Shown one piece after another: positions 31,109 to 41,715 of a stretch of DNA of 64,000 bases. Origin of the DNA: Thalassospira indica (lineage in GTDB: Bacteria; Pseudomonadota; Alphaproteobacteria; Rhodospirillales; Thalassospiraceae); contig NZ_CP031555.1 in the NCBI RefSeq assembly GCF_003403095.1, positions 4,032,001-4,096,000 of the forward strand, given 5' to 3'. The notes under the pieces were generated by a model, which did not search any database, was not told where the DNA came from, and saw only the letters and a program-made list of their open reading frames with translations. Numbering within the stretch: the stretch's first letter is position 1; each line of letters opens with the position of its first letter. Made by a program: the position numbers and the translations under genes.

Positions 31109-32008
31109 GCCCGGTTGAAATCAGCATCATTATGGTCGTCATCCTGTTGGCGCTTATTTTCCTGCGCATGCCGATTGCATTGGCAATGGCCGTTGTCGGG
31201 GCGGGCGGATATGTCGTCCTGTCGGGATGGATGCCGCTGTCGGCCTATCTCAAGACCGCAATTGTCGATAAATACATTTCTTATGACCTTGCGGTCATTC
31301 CGCTGTTTATCCTGATGGGGCAGATTGCCACCAGAACCGGTATCAGCCGGGCGATCTTTACCGCATCCAATGCCTGGCTTGGTCATTGGCGGGGCGGACT
31401 TGCCATGGCATCGGTTGCCGGCTGTGCGGCGTTCGGATCGATTTGCGGATCCTCGATTGCGACCGCAACTACCATGGGACGCGTTGCTTTGCCCGAAATG
31501 CGGCGCCACGGATATTCCGGCGCACTTGGGGCCGGAACGCTTGCCGCGGGCGGCACGCTTGGCATTCTGATCCCGCCGTCGGTGGTTTTGATCATTTATG
31601 CTCTTCTGACCGAACAGAACATCGTCAAACTGTTCCTGGCCGCGACCATTCCGGGGCTTCTGGCAGTGCTTGGCTTTATTCTGGCGATTGGCGTTTACGT
31701 TCGCCTGTTCCCAGAAGAAGGCCCGGCGCATGCAGGGCTTCCGATGCGCGAACGCATCAGGTCGCTTGGCGGCATCTGGCATGTTGCGCTTGTTTTCATT
31801 GCTGTTCTTGGCGGGATTTATGGCGGTATCTTTACCCCGGCCGAAGGGGCATCTGTTGGTGTGGTCCTGATTGCGCTGACCGGTTTTCTGATGCGCAGCC
31901 TGTCGATCAAGGGCCTTTTTGAATGCGTGATCGAGACTGCCGGGACCACGGCGATGATCTTTGCCATCATTTTTGGCGCAGATCTTTTCAATGTCGCGCT
32001 TGCCCTGA
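31105..32008 (+). pseudogene. TRAP large permease (DctM), 5' part, interrupted by the transposon
   Basis: About 301 residues of a normal DctM: LRMPIALAMAVVGAGG, SICGSSIATATTMGRVALPE, AAGGTLGILIPPSVVLII and TPAEGASVGVV. It stops being DctM at DLFNVALAL, where the transposon starts at 32009; the frame then reads a few transposon codons to a stop at 32029. The remaining ~140 residues are at 51151-51574. Joining 32008 to 51156 gives one open frame of 440 codons reading FNVALALTRVPTMAAEWV. The split protein is unlikely to work. Confidence 0.93.
32004..32008. repeat. Target-site duplication, left copy (CCTGA)
   Basis: CCTGA here is repeated directly at 51151-51155, on the outer side of the opposite end. 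Five bp is the duplication made by Tn7-like transposition. Confidence 0.88.
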
Positions 32009-32074
32009 TATCGGTGAAAAATAAAGTTTGATCAAAGTAAATAAAGTTTGATCATTTCCCGTAAAGTCTGATAC
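32009..32074. repeat. Left end of the Tn7-like element with three TnsB-type sites
   Basis: The terminal repeat starts TATCGG. Three repeats follow: ATAAAGTTTGATC at 32021-32033, the same at 32041-32053, and the divergent GTAAAGTCTGATAC at 32061-32074. The spacing is 20 bp from repeat to repeat. tnsA starts only 37 bp further on. Confidence 0.85.
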
Positions 32075-32110
32075 AAAACTCTCTCCTGCTTTCCCTGCTA
32101 GGAGGGAGTT

Positions 32111-32938
32111 GTGTCGGACGATGCCAACAAACCGTTAGATCCATCGGATCAGAAAAAGCTGAAAGCCCGAGGTCATGGCTTCGGTGCATCTTATAAGCCT
32201 TTCATCCAGATCCAGGACCTTAGCAGTTCCGGTGAAAGTGTCCGGGCCCCTGGTCGCGTGACCGGGCGTATTCACCATCTTCTTTCCGGTATTGAGTTTG
32301 CTGCCTTTAGCATCTTCGACTGGTATCACGATACAGCGGATATCAGAGAGCAATTTCCACTTCCGCTGGAGGAGACAATTCGCTTGTGCGCCGAAATGGG
32401 CATCAAGCATCCGCAAATCAGAGGAAAGCTCAAGATTGTAACTACGGATTTGCTGGTGGATTTCCGTGAGGGCCCTCCCTTGGCCATCGCAGTAAAGCCT
32501 GTCTCAGAATTGGGCAAAGCCCGGACGATAGAAAAGTTACAAATTGAAAAGGCCTATTGGGAGCAAGCTGGCGTTGGATGGAAGCTATTCACTGACCGAG
32601 AAGTATCTCCTTCTCTCAAAGAGAACCTTCAGTGGATCAGGCCTGCTCTTGCCGACATTCGCTGGGAGCAGTTCAGTAGTGAGGTAGAGGATTCCAGCTC
32701 TACAGAATTGATTACTAGGCTTGCTACCTATTCTGAGCAAAAAGCTACGAGGTGTTGTGCTCGCTTGGATGATGAATATGGGCTTGAGCCTGGTTCACAT
32801 GTGCAAATGCTGCGGTATGGGGTAGCAACACGACAAATAAAAGCACCACTTCAAAAAGCATATCACGACTGGAAATGCTCAGAACTCGTTTTTGATGGCG
32901 TGGCCTCTACACAATGGAGGTTAAGTCATGCAAATTAA
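32111..32938 (+). CDS. tnsA: TnsA-type transposon endonuclease
   Basis: 275 residues, close to Tn7 TnsA (273). The restriction-endonuclease-like catalytic residues are in place: Glu62 (SGIEFAAF), Asp113 (VTTDLLVDF) and Lys129 (LAIAVKP). TnsA cuts the 5' ends of the element so that it moves by cut-and-paste. The start is GTG, 3 nt after a strong GGAGGGA site. The end overlaps tnsB by 11 bp. Confidence 0.9.
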   Translation: MSDDANKPLDPSDQKKLKARGHGFGASYKPFIQIQDLSSSGESVRAPGRVTGRIHHLLSGIEFAAFSIFDWYHDTADIREQFPLPLEETIRLCAEMGIKHPQIRGKLKIVTTDLLVDFREGPPLAIAVKPVSELGKARTIEKLQIEKAYWEQAGVGWKLFTDREVSPSLKENLQWIRPALADIRWEQFSSEVEDSSSTELITRLATYSEQKATRCCARLDDEYGLEPGSHVQMLRYGVATRQIKAPLQKAYHDWKCSELVFDGVASTQWRLSHAN

Positions 32939-34994
32939 TACAGTTCTACAAGCTCCTGTTTCAGAGCAGAGAATCCGAGTTCTGTTCACCAACCTTGAAA
33001 ATTATCAGGTGATTGATGTTGATGATCAGAATGCTTGGCCGTTTACATTAACGTCAGAAGAGCTGGAAGACTTCCAGGAAACCACAGACCCTTTCCCGAT
33101 CCCTTCAGTCCAGGAAGGCACATTAGCTGCGCAAAAGCGTGATGAAGCAGTATCTGCACTGAAGCCCCTACTCGAGAAGCATGAAGCTTTATTCGAGAAG
33201 AAAACGCGGAATGAACTCATAAGATTGGCGGTCGAACAATCGGGACGACCTCGCCTGTTCATTGTTCGTGCTCTTCGCCGTTTCTGGCAAAGAGGGATGT
33301 CTCCGAATGCTCTCGCACCTGACTATCAACAATGTGGAGGGAGTGGCAAGCCACGACGAAATTTGGACAAAAAGCTGGGCCGGAAGCGTTCGGTCTCACC
33401 GGGGGAAGGACTTGTCGTAACTGAGGATGTGGCGGATATATTTCGCACGGCAATTGAGACAAGCTATCTCGTAGGAAAGCCAGTGCCGATGTCAGTTGTA
33501 CTCAATAAAGCCAACGGCCTCCTGCGGTCCCGTTACCCTGATATAACACCAGGTCGATTGGCGACACGGGGCCAGCTTCAATACTTCTACTCTAAGAACT
33601 ATCGAAAGCATGAAGCTGAAAAACGTCGAATGCCAGCTCGGGCATACGATAAAGACATCAAACCCCTAATCAGTACGGCAGCGACCAATAATTTCGGCCC
33701 AGGAGCTCGTTACGAAATTGACGCAACCATAGTGGATCTGTATCTGGTTTCAGATGAAGACCCTGAAAAAATTGTAGGGCGTCCAGTGTTGTATCTCGTG
33801 AAGGATGTATTCAGCCGTATGATTGCAGGTATGTATATCGGCTTTGAAACACCCTCGTGGGTTACTGCAGGTATGGCTCTAGCGAATGCGTTCTGCAGCA
33901 AGGTTGAGTACTGCGCGCGTTACGGTATTGAGATTACTGATAGTGACTGGCCTGCAGTCGGTATTCCGGCCAGCATTCTGGCAGATAGAGGTGAGCTGCT
34001 TTCCCGTCAGGCTGACACACTGGTGAATCGATTTGGAATTCAACTAAGCAACACCAGAGCCTATAGAGGCGATGACAAGGGTATCTGCGAGCGGCACTTC
34101 AACACTATTCAAGCTGAGTTCAAACCCTATGTTGGCGGAGTGGTAGAGCCTGTTAATGGCAAAAAACGGACAGGGAAACGCTACGAGCTTGATGCAGAGT
34201 TGGGCCTATCTGCTTTTACGGAGATGATGATTCATCTTGTACTCCGCCATAACACCAGTCATGTCGTAAAAGACTACGATTTCGCTCCGGATATGCCGAA
34301 TGATCTGGCAGCTGTTCCTATTGCGCTTTGGAACTGGGGAGTTAGCAACCGGACAGGAAAGCTGCGTACCTGTGACGAGAGGCTAGCCAGAATTAACCTG
34401 TTGCCAAACGAAACTGCAACGATTTCTGAGGTAGGTATCAAACTGCGTGGAATCAACTATACATGCCAGGAAGCGTTGAAAGCTGGATGGTTCGACCGGA
34501 TCAAACAGAACCGTCCAACCAAAATTGAAGCAGCTTTTGATCCTCGAAACACCAATGAGATATTTATCAGACCAGTTGCTGGCGATGATGAGTATTGGGT
34601 CTGCGATCTTTCAGATCGTAGCCGCAGCTATCGAGGAATGACATTTGTGGAAGCGGCTCAAAAGCAATATGAGAGAAAGAGAGCACAGGCATCTGCCAAG
34701 CAGCGGGCAGACTATTCAAGTATCGACACCTTGGATGCTATCGACCATATAGTCCAACGTGAGCCAGCGAAGAAACCCTCAAAGCCATCTCTGCCAGCGA
34801 GCCGTAGGTTGATGGGCATTCGTGATAATCGGCGCGATGAGTTGGCAGCAGAACGTCAGCGTACATCATTAAGTAAGCCAGATTCTGCCAGTTCCACTGG
34901 CCATAAGGCTTTGGTTATCGATATCAAAACGCGAAGTGAACCCTGCCTGGATTATCCTGATCTGGATTCGTTCTTGGAGGATGGAGATGATTAA
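32928..34994 (+). CDS. tnsB: TnsB-type DDE transposase
   Basis: 688 residues, near the 702 of Tn7 TnsB. The catalytic triad is Asp265 (RYEIDATIVD), Asp353 (ILADRGELL) and Glu388 (DDKGICERHFNTIQ) in an integrase core. N-terminal DNA-binding helices precede it, and the C-terminal tail is rich in basic residues and Ser (the TnsC-contacting part in known members). It binds the repeated end sites and joins the 3' ends to target DNA. It overlaps both tnsA and tnsC. Confidence 0.93.
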   Translation: MQINTVLQAPVSEQRIRVLFTNLENYQVIDVDDQNAWPFTLTSEELEDFQETTDPFPIPSVQEGTLAAQKRDEAVSALKPLLEKHEALFEKKTRNELIRLAVEQSGRPRLFIVRALRRFWQRGMSPNALAPDYQQCGGSGKPRRNLDKKLGRKRSVSPGEGLVVTEDVADIFRTAIETSYLVGKPVPMSVVLNKANGLLRSRYPDITPGRLATRGQLQYFYSKNYRKHEAEKRRMPARAYDKDIKPLISTAATNNFGPGARYEIDATIVDLYLVSDEDPEKIVGRPVLYLVKDVFSRMIAGMYIGFETPSWVTAGMALANAFCSKVEYCARYGIEITDSDWPAVGIPASILADRGELLSRQADTLVNRFGIQLSNTRAYRGDDKGICERHFNTIQAEFKPYVGGVVEPVNGKKRTGKRYELDAELGLSAFTEMMIHLVLRHNTSHVVKDYDFAPDMPNDLAAVPIALWNWGVSNRTGKLRTCDERLARINLLPNETATISEVGIKLRGINYTCQEALKAGWFDRIKQNRPTKIEAAFDPRNTNEIFIRPVAGDDEYWVCDLSDRSRSYRGMTFVEAAQKQYERKRAQASAKQRADYSSIDTLDAIDHIVQREPAKKPSKPSLPASRRLMGIRDNRRDELAAERQRTSLSKPDSASSTGHKALVIDIKTRSEPCLDYPDLDSFLEDGDD

Positions 34995-36567
34995 GCATCC
35001 CCTGGCGCATTACATCGAGGCCGAAATCCCCGACTATGCTGGGCATCCTTTGATTAATGCACTTCCGCCGATTAATTCCCCTCAGGAAACGGCTAAGAAG
35101 CTAAATCGTTATCCAACGGTTGGCGACAGTGAGAAGAAGCTGCCTGGGCACATTCGTCGCCATGCGATGATGAGGATATTGGATCAGTTCCTCTATCCGA
35201 CCAAGTCGCATTTGCAACTGGAACAAATGCTCTCGAGCATGATTCGTCGGGGCTACCTGAGTCGGAACATAGCCGATGCCAGCCACCAACGTAATCTTGA
35301 TACTGTTGGTTATACAGACTTCAAATCTGCCAGCCGTAATGCAGGCAATGAATCTCTGGTTAGTTCGGTGATTGGCTGCTCGGGAACAGGTAAATCGACA
35401 GCTGTAGAGGCGATTCTGAGCTGCTATCCGCAAGTGATATATCACCCTGACTATCAGCATACCCAGCTGGTTTGGCTGAAGGTTGAGTGTCCCCATGATG
35501 GTTCCGTCAGGCATCTCTGCATCAACTTTTTCAGAGCGGTTGATGATGCCCTTGGCACAGATTATCAACAGTTATTTGTAAAATCGCGCTCTTCTGCAGA
35601 GTCGATGCTAGGTGACGTAGCGAGAGTAGTTGCGCTTCATTCGGTAGGCTTGCTGGCTATCGATGAAATTCAGCACTTGGAAAAATCCAAGTCGGGAGGC
35701 TCCCAGAAAATGCTGAATTTCTTTGTCACCCTGACCAATGTGATCAAGGTGCCGGTGCTGTTTATTGGTACCCCGAAAGCACTGGATCTGTTTACACCGA
35801 CCATGCGTTCAGCTCGCAGGGCTGCCCAATTTGGCAGTCTGAACTGGAACCGCTTCGAACGTTCAGACAAGCCGGAACAAGACGCGGAGTGGGAGCGTTT
35901 CATCAAAAGGCTCTGGAAGCTGCAGTGGTTTGAAGCTCCGACTCCACTCACTGAGCCGATGAAAGACTTGTTCTGGGAGTTCACCCAGGGTATCCCTCAT
36001 GTAGCGGTATCGCTGTTCTATCTCTGTCAGACCCGTGCTGTCATGGCCAGACGAGAGGTGATCGATCAGCTTCTTGTAGAAAAGGTCTTCAATGAAGAGC
36101 TTTCGCTAATCCACCCTATGATTAAGGCATTGCGAAGTGGCAGAAAAGAACAAATTCTGGCCTATGCTGACTTGGACATACCAACTGATACTATTCGCGC
36201 ATCTGGCATCCATGTTGCTGATCCAGAGCTTCCACATACTTCTACTGAGCCTCAACAAGCCAGCAAAGCCCAACAGTTGATCGATATGTTGATGCAAATG
36301 GGTATTGGATCGGACATAGCCCCCGTGGTGGCCGAACAAGCTATTGAAGAGAAACCGGATGAGGATCTTTTGGGTCTGGTTGCACATATTCGAGCCTTAC
36401 AGGAAAAGCCTACCCCTAAGCAGGTTTCTAAGAAAGCAGTGGCCAAACCGGCCAAGCCGGTGTATCTGAAAAATGATTTGCGGCTGGTTCGACAGAGCAG
36501 TGGTACTGAGACCTATAGCAAGTTTCAGGAAATGGGCGTTGTTATCCGGCTGGACAGCTTCCTGTGA
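34987..36567 (+). CDS. tnsC: TnsC-type AAA+ transposition regulator
   Basis: 526 residues (Tn7 TnsC has 555). Walker A is GCSGTGKST (residues ~130-138) and Walker B GLLAIDEIQH (~221-230). The TLTNVIKVPVLFIGTPKAL segment is typical of TnsC and TniB. TnsC links the target selector (TnsD or TnsE) to TnsAB and gives target immunity. The start is ATG 34987, 6 nt after GGAGG and overlapping the tnsB stop by 8 bp; upstream in-frame ATGs lie inside tnsB. Soon after its stop comes an inverted copy of the end repeat and then an IS630. Confidence 0.92.
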   Translation: MIKHPLAHYIEAEIPDYAGHPLINALPPINSPQETAKKLNRYPTVGDSEKKLPGHIRRHAMMRILDQFLYPTKSHLQLEQMLSSMIRRGYLSRNIADASHQRNLDTVGYTDFKSASRNAGNESLVSSVIGCSGTGKSTAVEAILSCYPQVIYHPDYQHTQLVWLKVECPHDGSVRHLCINFFRAVDDALGTDYQQLFVKSRSSAESMLGDVARVVALHSVGLLAIDEIQHLEKSKSGGSQKMLNFFVTLTNVIKVPVLFIGTPKALDLFTPTMRSARRAAQFGSLNWNRFERSDKPEQDAEWERFIKRLWKLQWFEAPTPLTEPMKDLFWEFTQGIPHVAVSLFYLCQTRAVMARREVIDQLLVEKVFNEELSLIHPMIKALRSGRKEQILAYADLDIPTDTIRASGIHVADPELPHTSTEPQQASKAQQLIDMLMQMGIGSDIAPVVAEQAIEEKPDEDLLGLVAHIRALQEKPTPKQVSKKAVAKPAKPVYLKNDLRLVRQSSGTETYSKFQEMGVVIRLDSFL

Positions 36568-36584
36568 TTAGATCCGACCACATG

Positions 36585-36595
36585 GTATCAGACTT
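36585..36595. repeat. Inverted copy of the third left-end repeat, after tnsC
   Basis: GTATCAGACTT is the exact reverse complement of 11 bp (32064-32074) of the divergent left-end repeat. It is 18 bp after the tnsC stop and 6 bp before the IS630 boundary. Confidence 0.5.
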
Positions 36596-36601
36596 AATAT
36601 A

Positions 36602-37732
36602 CTAATGGGTTCGAAAGTAAGCGAACATCATTTATAATGTAGGCTCCGTTCGCCAAGCTTATCGGATATTTACACACATGCGCCACGATGACGGTCGTAA
36701 ACTTGATCACAAAACATTAGAAGCCATTCGCGTTCGCGCCGTTCAACGGGTCATGGATGGCGAGAGTCCAGAAGTCGTCATCAAAGCGCTGGGGATGAGC
36801 CGAGCACGAATCTATGAATGGCTGGCTGCCTACCGCGAGGGTGGCTTTGACGCGCTCAAGGCCAAGCAGATTTCCGGTCGTCCCAAGAAACTGAGCGGTG
36901 CTCAGATCCGGGAGCTGTATATCTGGATAACGACCTTTACGCCGGACCAGTTGAAGTTTGATTTTGCCCTGTGGACTCGGGGCCGAGTGCGTGAGCTCAT
37001 CCGGCAAAAGTTCAACGTCCGGTTAAGCGATGTCTCGGTCGGTCGTCTGCTTCGAAACCTGGGGCTGACGCCTCAGAAACCCCTGCATCGGGCCTACCAG
37101 CAAAAGCCAGAGGCCGTGAAACAATGGAAAGAAGAGACCTACCCGGAAATTCGCAAGGAAGCAAAAAAAGTCGGCGCCACCATCTATTTCGGCGATGAAG
37201 CCAGCATTCGGTCTGATTATCACAGTGGCACCACCTGGGCACCCAGGGGTGAAACTCCGATCATCCGTAATACGGGCAGTCGCTTCAGCATCAATCTGAT
37301 CTCGGCCATCTCGCCTCGCGGCGAGCTTCGCTTTAAGACCATTCAGGGCAACATGAACACCGATGCGTTTCTTGGTTTCCTCAAGGCTCTGGTGCAAGAC
37401 GTTGACAAGCCGGTTTTCCTGATCCTCGATAACCACCCGGTTCATCATGCTCGTCGGGTTCGAGACTATGTTGAGAGTCTCGACGGCAAGCTCAGGTTGT
37501 TCTTCCTGCCGCCGTACTCGCCGGAGCTGAATCCTGACGAGTCTGTTTGGGGCTATATCAAATACCATCACGTCGGTAAAAAGATCATTAACAGCAAAGA
37601 ACAACTTCGGAGCACTGTTTACCGGCAGCTTCGACGTTTGCAAAAATTGCCACGACTATTGAAATCGTTTTTTGGCCATCCGGATTTGGCTTATATCTCC
37701 GGGTAATATTCGCTTACTTTATTTCGAATTAG
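36602..37732. mobile_element. IS630-family insertion sequence
   Basis: 1,131 bp, bordered by TA on both sides as expected for IS630. The ends are imperfect inverted repeats sharing CTAAT, TTCGAA and AGTAAGCGAA with small insertions between. It holds one transposase gene. Confidence 0.75.
36678..37706 (+). CDS. IS630-family transposase
   Basis: 342 residues, apparently intact. The N-terminal helix-turn-helix (DGESPEVVIKALGMSRARIYEWLAAY) binds DNA. The DDE catalytic domain shows Asp in FGDEASIRSD, Asp in FLILDNHPVHHA and Glu in LNPDESVWGYIK. It is the single gene of the surrounding IS. Confidence 0.92.
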   Translation: MRHDDGRKLDHKTLEAIRVRAVQRVMDGESPEVVIKALGMSRARIYEWLAAYREGGFDALKAKQISGRPKKLSGAQIRELYIWITTFTPDQLKFDFALWTRGRVRELIRQKFNVRLSDVSVGRLLRNLGLTPQKPLHRAYQQKPEAVKQWKEETYPEIRKEAKKVGATIYFGDEASIRSDYHSGTTWAPRGETPIIRNTGSRFSINLISAISPRGELRFKTIQGNMNTDAFLGFLKALVQDVDKPVFLILDNHPVHHARRVRDYVESLDGKLRLFFLPPYSPELNPDESVWGYIKYHHVGKKIINSKEQLRSTVYRQLRRLQKLPRLLKSFFGHPDLAYISG

Positions 37733-37776
37733 TAAGTGCAAGGCTGTCCTTGCCCACCCTTAAGGCCACACCTTGA

Positions 37777-37950
37777 ATTGCTGCCCGTTTCCAGATCCAC
37801 CCCACCATAGTCAGCACCTGGAAGCGCGACCTATTGGAGAGCGCGTCCGACCTCCTCGAAGGCAAGAGTATAGTCGGTAAGCAATTCGATGAACTCAGCA
37901 CGGACGAACTGTACCGTGAGATTCGCCGACTGACGGTGGAACGCAATTTT
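37777..37950 (+). pseudogene. IS3-family OrfA remnant
   Basis: An open stretch reads IAARFQIHPTIVSTWKRDLL, then a Glu/Lys-rich linker and DELYREIRRLTVERNF, the centre and end of an IS3-group OrfA (helix-turn-helix plus leucine zipper). A stop codon lies directly upstream in frame and no OrfB follows, so this is a decayed fragment between the IS630 and the ptx operon. Confidence 0.8.
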
Positions 37951-38052
37951 TGTTGCTTAAGCTCCTGGGTGGCTCGTTCCACTTTGGCTGAGCTCCATGT
38001 ATTTCACAGAGCCCTTCGGAAAATCCTTGCGAACCAAAAGCACTTCATCAAA

Positions 38053-38081
38053 CTGTCACGTCAGTGACACGACGGTGTCAT
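38053..38081 (+). promoter_or_regulatory. Pho-box-like array upstream of ptxA
   Basis: Three 7-bp units, CTGTCAC, GTGACAC and GTGTCAT, are spaced by 4 bp each (11-bp period). This is the architecture of a PhoB box; the first and third units fit the CTGTCAT consensus best, while the middle one is poor. A TATCGT hexamer about 11 bp further could be the -10. The last two units also form a perfect 16-bp palindrome. It lies 68 bp before the ptxA start, in agreement with known PhoB control of ptx operons. Confidence 0.6.
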
Positions 38082-38148
38082 CTCTCAGCTTTATCGTTCA
38101 ATTGTAACTCGCAATACGGCGAGCTTATTTATTGCAAAAGGTGATCCT

Positions 38149-39854
<1,706 letters not shown>

Positions 39855-39864
39855 GGAGTGCCCC

Positions 39865-40695
39865 ATGAACTATACAACGACGGAACCGGCGACTCTGTCG
39901 CCGGCCCCGTCGGCCTCCGTGCTGGATGAGCACGCGAAAGGCTGGCGGAAAAAACTCGGACAGTCGCTGTTAGTGCTGCTCATCATTTTTGTCGCAAGTT
40001 GGTACGTAGGGCTGCTCAATTTCAATACACTTGCCAATGGCGTGCCAGCCATAGGCACACTCATTGGCGAATCTCTTCCACCTGACTTCACCAATGTGGC
40101 CAGCTGGGTGTCGCCGTTAATCGACACGCTTGCGATGAGCATTGCCGGTACTGCCATTGCAGTAACCTTGTCTGTGCCACTGGCATTCCTGGCTGCGCGC
40201 AACACCTCTCCACATCCGGTGGTGTTCCAAGTAACTCGAACCCTTTTAAACGGTTTGCGTTCAGTCCCGGAACTGATCATGGGCATCATCTTCGTGGCTG
40301 CTGTTGGTTTTGGGGCGTTGCCTGGCGTACTGGCGCTCGGTCTTCACTCCATTGGCATGGTTGGAAAGTTTTTTGCCGAAGCGATTGAGCATGTAGATGA
40401 GGCGCCAGTGGAAGCGACCGATGCTGCCGGCGCTACTCGCTTGCAGGTGCTCTATCACGCCGTGCTGCCACAAGCACTTCCTCAATTCGCGGACGTGTCC
40501 ATTTATCGCTGGGAATACAATTTCCGTGCCTCGACCGTAATGGGCATGGTGGGTGCCGGTGGTATTGGCTTCGAATTGATGGGCTCGCTGAGAATCATGC
40601 AGTATCAGGAAGTCAGCGCCATTCTCATTGTCATCTTGTTGATGGTCACCGTCGTGGACAGTCTCAGTGGCCGCCTTCGTAAGAAATTCAAATAA
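39865..40695 (+). CDS. ptxC: Phosphite ABC importer, permease protein
   Basis: 276 residues with several hydrophobic helices and the binding-protein-dependent permease signature (EAIEHVDEAPVEATDAAGATRLQVLYHAVLPQALP), as in PhnE. The start is ATG 39865 (MNYTTTEPATL) with a TGAGGAG site; an open stretch upstream in the same frame overlaps ptxB and is not likely coding. It forms the importer with ptxA and ptxB. Confidence 0.92.
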   Translation: MNYTTTEPATLSPAPSASVLDEHAKGWRKKLGQSLLVLLIIFVASWYVGLLNFNTLANGVPAIGTLIGESLPPDFTNVASWVSPLIDTLAMSIAGTAIAVTLSVPLAFLAARNTSPHPVVFQVTRTLLNGLRSVPELIMGIIFVAAVGFGALPGVLALGLHSIGMVGKFFAEAIEHVDEAPVEATDAAGATRLQVLYHAVLPQALPQFADVSIYRWEYNFRASTVMGMVGAGGIGFELMGSLRIMQYQEVSAILIVILLMVTVVDSLSGRLRKKFK

Positions 40696-40704
40696 GGAAC
40701 GTCG

Positions 40705-41715
40705 ATGAAACCCAAGGTTGTGATAACCCATAAGATCCATGACAGTGTTCTGGATGAACTTGCCCAAGATTGCGAGCTGGTCACCAACCAATCCGGCGCC
40801 ACGTTGCCCCAGGAGGAAGTGGCTGCGCGCGTTGCAGACGCTGATGCGATGATGGCGTTCATGCCAGACCGAGTTGGAGAGGAGTTCCTACAGGGGTGTC
40901 CGCGCTTGAAGGTGATTGGTGCAGCCCTGAAAGGCTATGACAACTTTGATGTGGATGCCTGCACGCGTCATGGGGTTTGGCTGACATTTGTACCGGATTT
41001 GCTAACCGTGCCTGCTGCAGAGCTAACGGTCGGGCTGACGATCAGTCTCACCCGACAAGTCAAGGCGGCGGACCACTTCGTTCGATCCGGTGAATTTACT
41101 GGCTGGACACCACGCTTCTATGGGCAGGGGATCGAAGGCTCACGGATTGGTATTGTGGGTATGGGGGCCATCGGCCAAGCGGTGGCGCAGCGCCTGAACG
41201 GATGGGGAGCGGATTTAATCTATTCCCAGCCGGAACGTTTACCCGTGCAGCATGAGCAGGCACTGGGTTTGTCCCATACTCCCCTCAAGATGCTGCTGGC
41301 CCAGTCAGATATTGTGATCCTGGCACTGCCGCTCAATGAGCAAACCCTCCACACCATTAATCGCGAAACGCTAACAGGAATGAAACCGGGCGCATTCCTT
41401 ATCAATCCCTGCCGTGGATCTGTGGTGGATGAGGGTAGTGTTCTGCAAGCGCTTCAATCCGGTCAGTTGGGGGGGTACGCCGCTGATGTGTTTGAGATGG
41501 AAGATTGGGCGAGAGAAGATCGTCCGAGGGAGATCGCCCAGGGGCTCAGGGCCCACCCCAACACGCTGTTTACTGCTCACATCGGATCGGCAGTCAGCCA
41601 GGTGCGTCTGGCTATCGAGCAACGCGCTGCTCGGAACATTCTGCAAGTGCTTCGGGGTGAGCGGCCGGATGATGCGATCAATGATCCCAGTGGCCGCGAG
41701 AGCGGCCCATGCTGA
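40705..41715 (+). CDS. ptxD: Phosphite dehydrogenase
   Basis: 336 residues, the same length as the Pseudomonas stutzeri WM88 enzyme as I recall it, with long shared stretches ([81 protein letters not shown]). The known catalytic residues fall at the same numbers: Lys76, Arg237, Glu266 and His292. The NAD-binding loop is GMGAIG. It oxidises phosphite to phosphate with NAD+. Position 175, an acidic residue that favours NAD in WM88, is Gln here (YSQPE). An AAGGAACG site precedes the ATG; the end overlaps ptxE by 7 bp. Confidence 0.95.
   Translation: MKPKVVITHKIHDSVLDELAQDCELVTNQSGATLPQEEVAARVADADAMMAFMPDRVGEEFLQGCPRLKVIGAALKGYDNFDVDACTRHGVWLTFVPDLLTVPAAELTVGLTISLTRQVKAADHFVRSGEFTGWTPRFYGQGIEGSRIGIVGMGAIGQAVAQRLNGWGADLIYSQPERLPVQHEQALGLSHTPLKMLLAQSDIVILALPLNEQTLHTINRETLTGMKPGAFLINPCRGSVVDEGSVLQALQSGQLGGYAADVFEMEDWAREDRPREIAQGLRAHPNTLFTAHIGSAVSQVRLAIEQRAARNILQVLRGERPDDAINDPSGRESGPC

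Noticed and set aside
40705..41715. Generic D-2-hydroxyacid dehydrogenase
   Set aside because: Length, long matching stretches and catalytic numbering agree with phosphite dehydrogenase, and the gene follows a phosphite importer.
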